Assembly (NCBI RefSeq): GCF_019175285.1
Contig: NC_056529.1
Coordinates: 14,258,533 to 14,322,532, forward strand
Source: Sceloporus undulatus
Lineage: Eukaryota; Chordata; Lepidosauria; Squamata; Phrynosomatidae
DNA length: 64,000 nucleotides
Direction: 5' to 3'
Part shown: piece after piece, positions 63,924 through 64,000 of the stretch
Layout: the number at the start of each line of letters is the position of its first letter
How positions within the stretch are numbered: position 1 is the first letter of the stretch
The notes under the pieces: model-generated
What the model saw: the letters and a program-made list of their open reading frames with translations, nothing else
Database searches by the model: none
What the model was told of the DNA's origin: nothing
Made by a program: the position numbers and the translations under genes

Positions 63924-64000
63924 GAGACATCTAATGGAGAAGGAGACCTCAGGACGTAATGGGAAACGATTCTTGATCAAGGCATGACACCGAACAACCT

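Noticed and set aside
1-64000. CRISPR array, bacterial operons, or LTR/retroviral element
   Set aside because: No regular short repeats with spacers, clear spliced vertebrate genes, and no LTR pair or viral coding pattern that I could recognise.

Overview
The window looks like nuclear DNA from a squamate reptile, probably a lizard. The evidence is the repeat mix: CR1, L2, L1 and RTE/BovB LINE fragments, a tRNA-headed SINE with a BovB-like tail (Sauria-SINE type), many hairpin MITEs, and one copy of the hAT element SPIN. The species cannot be fixed from the sequence. No LTR element or endogenous virus was recognised.

There are two host genes, arranged head to head. On the plus strand, CNEP1R1 (regulatory subunit of the nuclear envelope lipin phosphatase) is complete in six exons from 53731 to 61313. 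It encodes 125 residues, and its 3' UTR runs to poly(A) signals at 63239 and 63329. On the minus strand, a nine-coding-exon gene from 48744 down to about 31823 encodes a paralogue of nuclear receptor coactivator 5 (NCOA5). It has the aaRS-anticodon-binding-like domain and a conserved LxxLL motif, followed by a proline/leucine-rich tail with repeated LLPTP motifs. Its last exon is a best guess.

The region between the two genes (48.75-53.73 kb) has two CpG-rich promoters about 2.6 kb apart. The one near 50.8-51.0 kb probably serves the NCOA5-like gene and carries a perfect palindromic RFX X-box. The one at 53.44-53.73 kb serves CNEP1R1 and has NRF1, CCAAT and CRE-like sites. Repeats fill the space between them.

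From 1 to about 31.5 kb I found no gene. It is repeat-rich intergenic DNA with a few non-repetitive, homeodomain-site-rich or CpG-rich stretches that could be regulatory. The last 200 bases hold a CpG-rich open segment behind a plausible splice acceptor, possibly an exon that belongs to or continues into the next region.

Most long open reading frames outside the two genes are shadows of transposons or of hairpin MITEs.
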